NCBI GenBank assembly: GCA_022565415.1
Contig: JAIUMT010000017.1
Location: 1-20,057, forward strand
Source: Balneolales bacterium
Lineage (GTDB): Bacteria > Bacteroidota > Rhodothermia > Balneolales > HLUCCA01
Length of the DNA stretch: 20,057 nucleotides
Direction: 5' to 3'
Position numbers and translations under genes: made by a program. The notes below the pieces were generated by a model, which had not been told where the DNA came from, made no database searches, and saw only the letters and a list, made by a program, of their open reading frames with translations. Positions 15,844 through 20,057 of this stretch are shown piece after piece. The first letter of the stretch is position 1. Every line of letters starts with the position of its first letter.

Positions 15844-16602
15844 TTAATTTTTGGCCCGGTTACGTCCGAGGGTTTTGGATCTGCTTTCTTCTTCCGAATC
15901 TTGCTCAGATTCTTTAATAACGGGCGCTGAGGCGGATTCGTCTGCGTTCATTTGCAGTTTAAACTGCTTTACCAGTTCCGAAGCGCGGATTTTTTCAGCA
16001 TCGATTTCAATTTCCATGGTCTTGGTATCGACACTATCCAAGGCGATTTCCATGCGAGCTTCGTTAATCGCTGTTTGCTCGTTAATGCGATTGATCATTT
16101 CGGAGTGGGTTGCATCAACGCCGCCAACTTCAAATTGCTCAAGCGTGTCGGCAACTTTCGACTGCCATGCGGCGCGCTCACTGGCACGTAATGCTTCGCG
16201 GGCTTCCTGAATTTTGCGATCTTTTTCACGCAGGAATGCTTTTTTCACTTGCATTGCTTTTTCGTACGCTTGTTCGGCATAGGTTAACTGAGCCTTACTC
16301 GACTCCAGATTTTCTTGCGTTTTTTGCAACTGAAGGGCATAATTCTCAGCGATATCGTCGCGATTAGCGTTAATCGCTGCCTTAATTTTGGATGTAATTT
16401 CTTCTAGTTGCTTCTCGTAACGGGCAACTTCCTTGCGGAGCAACATCACATTGGCTTTAACAGTCGCGATGTTTTCATTCATTTTTGGAACCTGATCGTT
16501 CAGCTCTCGAATATTTTGTTCTAAAATGAGTTTTGGGTCCTCAATTGAGCTTACAAATCCGCCAAAAAGGGATTTTATGGCACGTACAAATCTATTCCAC
16601 AT
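15844..16602 (-). CDS. pspA: PspA/IM30 (Vipp1) family protein
   Basis: The 252-aa product matches the PspA/IM30 family, bacterial members of the ESCRT-III superfamily that polymerise on membranes and support envelope integrity under stress. It begins with a short amphipathic helix (1-20, M-W-N-R-F-V-R-A-I-K) followed by the family's E-D-P (21-23) and L-x-x-N-I-R-E-L. A long helical hairpin follows (about 25-145), then a C-terminal helical region to about 220. Compared with E. coli PspA (222 aa) it carries about 30 extra residues: an acidic Ser/Glu-rich linker (221-241) and a basic tail, K-T-L-G-R-N-R-A-K-N (243-252). It has no membrane-spanning helix, so it is peripheral. It lies 56 bp after the nucleoside phosphorylase gene, and that AT-rich gap could hold its own promoter. 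It is 12 bp before the short PspA-like gene. Confidence 0.92.
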   Translation of the reverse strand: MWNRFVRAIKSLFGGFVSSIEDPKLILEQNIRELNDQVPKMNENIATVKANVMLLRKEVARYEKQLEEITSKIKAAINANRDDIAENYALQLQKTQENLESSKAQLTYAEQAYEKAMQVKKAFLREKDRKIQEAREALRASERAAWQSKVADTLEQFEVGGVDATHSEMINRINEQTAINEARMEIALDSVDTKTMEIEIDAEKIRASELVKQFKLQMNADESASAPVIKESEQDSEEESRSKTLGRNRAKN

Positions 16603-16658
16603 GGTTTTTCTTAATTTAATTCAATGATTAACTACATCTTACAGGTTCTGGAACTCGT

Positions 16659-17999
16659 TCACAAACGTGCAACGCCCGATCGGTCGACACGGTGTGTTAT
16701 CATGGGGGCTATTTCAGGTTTTGTTTCGGAAAATGTAATTGCCGCCTGCAGACGTTTTACAGAACTGTCGATAATTTCTTTCTTGTTCGTGTGAATTCGT
16801 GCAATTGTTTCGCCTTTTTCTACGCGATCACCCACTTTACAAGTAAATTCAATTCCAGCCGTTGGATCGATGGTGTCTTCCTTGCGAATTCGACCTGCAC
16901 CGAGCTCAACTGCCGTCATGCCAATTTCATACGAATCCATACTGCTTACGAAACCAGATTGAAGTGCTTCAACTTTTAGAATATGGTCTGATTTCGGATA
17001 GGTGTCTGTATTTCGAAGAAAATCGCTGTTTCCGCCTTGTTCATCTACAATATCGATAAATTTCTGAAAAGCTGATCCGTCTGCTATCGATTTCTTACTC
17101 ATTTCAATGCCTTCCTCCACGCTATTGGCTTTCCCGCCGAGATAAATCATGGTACCTGATAGCATCAAAGTGACTTCCATTACATCCGCAGGACCCTTTC
17201 CTTGCAGCGCCTCGGCGCTTTCGCGAACTTCGAGCCAGTTCCCAACGGTTAGTCCGAGTGGCTGATCCATATTCGTAACGTAACCGATGGTTTGCTTTCC
17301 GAAACTCTCGCCAATTGAAACCAGTTTTTGGGCAAGCTCCAACGCATTTTCTTCGGTTTTCATGAAGGCACCCGAGCCACACTTAACATCCAGAACGAGT
17401 GCATCAATCCCCTCCGCCAGTTTTTTACTCATAATGCTTCCGGCAATCAACGGGATGCACTCAACTGTAGAGGTCACATCACGCAGGGCGTACATGCGTT
17501 TGTCGGCAGGAGCGATATCTTCGGTCTGACCAATAAGCACCATATTGTGTTTTTCAAGCACTTCTGCGTATTGTTTTAGATCGAGATTTACGTTGAATCC
17601 GGTGATGGATTCCAGTTTGTCGAGGGTTCCTCCGCTATGACCAAGTCCGCGACCTGAAATCATGGGTACAGGAACGCCGCACGCAGCAACAATAGGTGCC
17701 AGAATTAAGGAAAGTTTGTCGCCCACCCCACCGGTTGAGTGTTTATCGACTTTAATGCCCGGAACTTTTGAAAGGTCAACAACTATGCCAGAATGCAACA
17801 TGGCGGATGTGAGATCGGCCGATTCGCGGTCGGTGAGGCCATTTAGGAAAATTGCCATAAGCAGAGCACTGACCTGATAATCGGGGATTTCATCCCGTGT
17901 GTACCCATTGATGATGTATTGAATTTCTTCGGTAGTCAATTCTTGCTGATCTCGTTTTTTGCGAATCAGCGATACCATATTGAATGTCGTTGAACTCAT
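16659..17999 (-). CDS. deoA: Thymidine / pyrimidine-nucleoside phosphorylase
   Basis: The 446-aa enzyme catalyses phosphorolysis of thymidine (and uridine, if it is the Pdp type) to base and (deoxy)ribose-1-phosphate in nucleoside salvage. The phosphate-site motif is K-H-S-T-G-G-V-G-D-K (86-95), the family signature S-G-R-G-L-G-H-S-G-G-T-L-D-K-L-E lies at 115-130, and the pyrimidine-site elements Y-A-L-R-D-V-T (170-176) and S-I-M-S-K-K (188-193) follow. The C-terminal domain has G-A-G-R and V-G-D-R-V-E-K-G-E. Length and motifs fit an intact enzyme. DeoA and Pdp cannot be separated with confidence by eye. The ATG at 17999 is used. An in-frame ATG seven codons later (M-V-S-L-I) would match shorter relatives. 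It is the first gene of the seven-gene minus-strand run and faces a divergent gene. Confidence 0.93.
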   Translation of the reverse strand: MSSTTFNMVSLIRKKRDQQELTTEEIQYIINGYTRDEIPDYQVSALLMAIFLNGLTDRESADLTSAMLHSGIVVDLSKVPGIKVDKHSTGGVGDKLSLILAPIVAACGVPVPMISGRGLGHSGGTLDKLESITGFNVNLDLKQYAEVLEKHNMVLIGQTEDIAPADKRMYALRDVTSTVECIPLIAGSIMSKKLAEGIDALVLDVKCGSGAFMKTEENALELAQKLVSIGESFGKQTIGYVTNMDQPLGLTVGNWLEVRESAEALQGKGPADVMEVTLMLSGTMIYLGGKANSVEEGIEMSKKSIADGSAFQKFIDIVDEQGGNSDFLRNTDTYPKSDHILKVEALQSGFVSSMDSYEIGMTAVELGAGRIRKEDTIDPTAGIEFTCKVGDRVEKGETIARIHTNKKEIIDSSVKRLQAAITFSETKPEIAPMITHRVDRSGVARL

Positions 18000-18129
18000 A
18001 AGAACCTATTAACGTATATATCTTGGTAGTAATAATCTGCAAACAAATTGTGATTTCATGTCAACCCATGATGCATAGCATGTTTGCATTCTCTATCTTA
18101 ATCTCAAAGATAATGTAATTATACGTGAC
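18000..18129. promoter_or_regulatory. Divergent intergenic region with promoters for both sides
   Basis: This 130-bp AT-rich gap lies between the nucleoside phosphorylase gene (-) and a plus-strand gene run, so both promoters must be here or upstream. On the minus strand there is a perfect TTGACA hexamer at 18064-18059, but I see no good -10 at 16-18 bp spacing. On the plus strand, TTGCAT (18084-18089) and GATAAT (18109-18114) are 19 bp apart, but this would leave only a very short leader before the ATG at 18130. Neither pair is convincing alone. A small inverted repeat within this region is listed separately. Confidence 0.4.
18094..18112. repeat. Short inverted repeat, possible operator
   Basis: TATCTT (18094-18099) and AAGATA (18107-18112) are perfect complements separated by 7 nt, 17 bp upstream of the ATG at 18130. 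Its position and symmetry would suit a dimeric regulator, but a 6-bp repeat can occur by chance in AT-rich sequence. Confidence 0.25.
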
Positions 18130-18762
18130 ATGAATATCCCCTTTTTTGAAATCCTGGTGTTGCTTTTCGTTTTATGGCCACTAATTCAGCGGTTTTTAGA
18201 CAAGAACAAACCTAAAAATGGCGAAGCGGGCGACGTTGGCTACACCGAGTATGATGATCCGTTTGAATCTGGTCCGAGGTCTCCGAATCGCAAGGAAGAA
18301 CCCGACTGGAATGAAGCCATGCGCGAGCTAGAGATGATTTTCACTGGTGAACGCCCATCGCGGCCAACTCCTGAAGAAGTGCAGGCCCCAACTGCCCGAC
18401 GCCAGAATTTAGATCGCAAGCGTGATGTAGAATCGACCAGGTCTAACAACCGCCTCGATAAAGACATGGTGAACACACGTCGACGAAGTCTGGAATCCAT
18501 GCAATCGCGACCTTTGAAGCAGTCATCTGCTAAGGCAATGGAAGCACAAAGTGCAGACGAAATGGTCGAAGAGCTCATGGAATCTGAAAATCCGATTTAT
18601 ACCAGTCTGAATATTGCTCCCGAAATCAAAGAAGACAGCGATTTGCGAAATTACTCGGTTTTTGAGGATGTCCGAAATCCGCAAAGTCTGCGCGAATTTT
18701 ATGTTATGAAGGAAATTCTGGATAAACCGATGTCTAAACGTCGATTACGTAACTTCGTTTGA
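18130..18762 (+). CDS. Membrane-anchored hypothetical protein with conserved-looking C-terminal helix
   Basis: I do not recognise a named family for this 210-aa protein. One hydrophobic segment (about 5-20) at the very N-terminus is followed by a charged cytoplasmic part. The middle (about 30-170) looks disordered and is rich in R, E, S and P. The end (187-206), with L-R-E-F-Y-V-M-K-E-I-L-D-K-P and a basic finish, recalls a C-terminal pattern (E-I-L-x-K-P) that I associate with small uncharacterised proteins of Bacteroidota and relatives, often beside cell-envelope genes. The first ATG is used and no Shine-Dalgarno is evident. The next gene, pdxB, starts 9 bp after its stop, so the two are probably co-transcribed. 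Function unknown. Confidence 0.75.
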   Translation: MNIPFFEILVLLFVLWPLIQRFLDKNKPKNGEAGDVGYTEYDDPFESGPRSPNRKEEPDWNEAMRELEMIFTGERPSRPTPEEVQAPTARRQNLDRKRDVESTRSNNRLDKDMVNTRRRSLESMQSRPLKQSSAKAMEAQSADEMVEELMESENPIYTSLNIAPEIKEDSDLRNYSVFEDVRNPQSLREFYVMKEILDKPMSKRRLRNFV

Positions 18763-18771
18763 TATTCTGTT

Positions 18772-19953
18772 GTGATTACTCTACTGGCAGACCAGCACAT
18801 TCCTTATCTAAACCGCTACCTTGACAGTCAAATTCGATTGGTCACGTTTGATCCGCTGAAAGGCTTGCCTCAAGATATTTCAGCAGATGCTCTTTTTGTG
18901 CGAACCGTAACAAAGATCAACGAGCACGAACTTTCTCCAAAACTTGTTGGCTCCCTAAAATTTACGGCAACGGCATCAGCTGGAACCGACCATGTTGATG
19001 CTACTTTTTTAAATCAGAAAGGGATCGAGTTTAAGTCCGCCGCTGGATGTAATTCCCGGGCGGTAGCCGAGTATGTTGCCACTGGACTACTACACTGGTG
19101 CTCATCCAACAATTTGTCTATAAAACGCTTAAAAGTTGGGATCGTGGGCGTTGGTAACGCTGGCAGCGCGGTAAATGAACTATTGCTAGCGCTGGGTACG
19201 AAGACCGTGCTTCATGATCCGCCGCGGACGATGCGCGATCCTGATTTCAAAAGCAGCACGATTGAAGATATTTTACATTGCGATGTAATAACCTTTCATG
19301 TTCCGTTGGTGAGTGAAACCGACGAAAATACAGGATACTCAGACACCAGAAACTGGCTGAATCAAAAACGATTGGCAGAATCTAACATCAGACTTGTAAT
19401 TAATGCCTCGCGCGGTGGCGTGGTTGATGAGAAGGCCCTGAAAGACGCGTATATATCGGGTAAAATCGACGATTACATCCTGGATGTTTGGGTTAACGAG
19501 CCTATTCCGATTTCTGCGACGCTGCAAGACGCCTATATTGGCACGCCTCACATAGCCGGATATTCCATTCAGGCGAAGCACAACGCCACGGCCTGGATTG
19601 CAAAAAGCATGTACGATTACATGGGAATTACATTTCAGAATGAAATCCCAACTATGAAAGAACGAAGTTTTGAGTCAGAAACTAGATTACAAAACAAATT
19701 GTACAGACTGGATTTGCTTAATCTAAACCGATTACCTGGAAAAATTCATCCAATTCTGGAGATGTTACACCCTATGTTCGGATTGAGTTCTAAGTTAAAA
19801 GAGTCTGCACTGCTTGAAGACAGTGCCCTACGCGATATTTTCTCGCAACTACGAACCGGGGAACATTTAAGGAATGAATATACACATATTCCTCCGCTGC
19901 CGGAGAAGATTCGCTATCGATATCCTGAACTTGAAATCCTAACTGCTTCATGA
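18772..19953 (+). CDS. pdxB: 4-phosphoerythronate dehydrogenase (vitamin B6 synthesis)
   Basis: The 393-aa enzyme oxidises 4-phospho-D-erythronate in the DXP-dependent route to pyridoxal 5'-phosphate. It belongs to the D-2-hydroxyacid dehydrogenase family. PdxB-like features are A-D-Q-H-I-P-Y at the start, V-R-T-V-T-K-I-N (43-50), A-G-T-D-H-V-D (70-76), A-G-C-N-S-R-A-V-A-E (91-100) and the Rossmann motif G-I-V-G-V-G-N-A-G (123-131). The catalytic triad is in place: Arg214 (N-A-S-R-G), Glu243 (V-N-E-P) and His260 (G-T-P-H-I-A-G-Y). Residues after about 285 form the PdxB-type C-terminal domain. The start is GTG at 18772. It lies 9 bp after the membrane-anchored gene, and its stop overlaps the next start as ATGA. 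Confidence 0.93.
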   Translation: MITLLADQHIPYLNRYLDSQIRLVTFDPLKGLPQDISADALFVRTVTKINEHELSPKLVGSLKFTATASAGTDHVDATFLNQKGIEFKSAAGCNSRAVAEYVATGLLHWCSSNNLSIKRLKVGIVGVGNAGSAVNELLLALGTKTVLHDPPRTMRDPDFKSSTIEDILHCDVITFHVPLVSETDENTGYSDTRNWLNQKRLAESNIRLVINASRGGVVDEKALKDAYISGKIDDYILDVWVNEPIPISATLQDAYIGTPHIAGYSIQAKHNATAWIAKSMYDYMGITFQNEIPTMKERSFESETRLQNKLYRLDLLNLNRLPGKIHPILEMLHPMFGLSSKLKESALLEDSALRDIFSQLRTGEHLRNEYTHIPPLPEKIRYRYPELEILTAS

Positions 19954-20057
19954 AAAATCCATTCAAGCACAATGATCCGGCCTCTGGATATCAGCTGATT
20001 TTCATCATACTGGCAACTATATTTGTTAGTTTTGGATTCTCGACGGGCAACGATATC
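19950..20057 (+). CDS. N-terminal fragment of an unidentified membrane protein (3' end outside window)
   Basis: An ATG at 19950 overlaps the pdxB stop (ATGA), and the frame stays open for 36 codons to the window end. The encoded start is polar (M-K-N-P-F-K-H-N-D-P) and then strongly hydrophobic (about residues 15-30, L-I-F-I-I-L-A-T-I-F-V), indicating a membrane helix or signal anchor. Coupling to pdxB suggests the start is real. Too little is present to name a family. Confidence 0.6.
   Translation, partial: MKNPFKHNDPASGYQLIFIILATIFVSFGFSTGNDI

Noticed and set aside
15851..16210. Plus-strand open frame of 119 codons antisense to pspA
   Set aside because: Its Ser/Ala-rich product is the shadow of Glu/Lys/Ala-rich coiled-coil coding, and it has no own context.
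1..20057. Mobile element, phage region, CRISPR array or tRNA/rRNA gene
   Set aside because: No transposase or integrase product, terminal inverted repeats, regularly spaced repeats or tRNA-like cloverleaf were seen. The genes are dense and mostly housekeeping-like.

Overview
This is a gene-dense bacterial window. Nearly all of it is coding, no gap reaches 300 bases, and I see no rRNA, tRNA, CRISPR array or insertion sequence. The gene content suggests a pigmented member of the Bacteroidota/Rhodothermota/Balneolota group. Pointers are a lycopene cyclase tail, a DUF3098-type small membrane protein, a THUMP-like methyltransferase of the PG_1098 type, and an exported protein of the family usually mislabelled 'asparagine synthetase B'. 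Shine-Dalgarno sequences are mixed: clear before some genes (GGAG or AAGGA) and absent before others. The lineage is inferred from gene families only.

Layout. (1) 2-328 (+): 3' end of a probable lycopene beta-cyclase. (2) 5386->430 (-): a tight five-gene run of DUF3098-like protein, DUF92 protein, dicarboxylate/amino acid symporter, exported TPR protein and exported GH10-like hydrolase. (3) 5556->10599 (+): a four-gene run of Maf pyrophosphatase, large exported TPR protein, exported glutamine-amidotransferase-like protein and SAM methyltransferase. The first three are joined by ATGA overlaps. (4) 17999->10568 (-): a seven-gene run of pyrimidine-nucleoside phosphorylase, PspA/IM30 protein, a short PspA-like coiled-coil protein, a two-helix membrane coiled-coil protein, enoyl-CoA hydratase, CorC/CNNM-type protein and a double-AAA+ ATPase. 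Its last gene overlaps the methyltransferase tail to tail by 32 bp. (5) 18130->end (+): a small membrane-anchored protein, PdxB (vitamin B6 synthesis) and the start of an unknown membrane protein.

The part most worth attention is 10568-16602. PspA/Vipp1 proteins belong to the ESCRT-III superfamily of membrane-remodelling polymers. Here pspA is followed by a shorter gene whose product aligns with the C-terminal half of PspA. Next comes a membrane-anchored coiled-coil protein, and further down the same run lies an AAA+ ATPase with a Vps4-like pore loop (aromatic-x-Gly) and a degenerate first AAA domain. The PspA protein and the short protein both end in a KTLG...AK tail, and the membrane protein ends in a related IG-APAK tail. 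I infer a candidate membrane-maintenance module in which the AAA+ protein remodels PspA-type polymers. This AAA+ protein is not PspF-like: it has no GAFTGA loop and no recognisable DNA-binding helix-turn-helix. The remaining genes are mostly recognisable housekeeping or lineage-typical genes.
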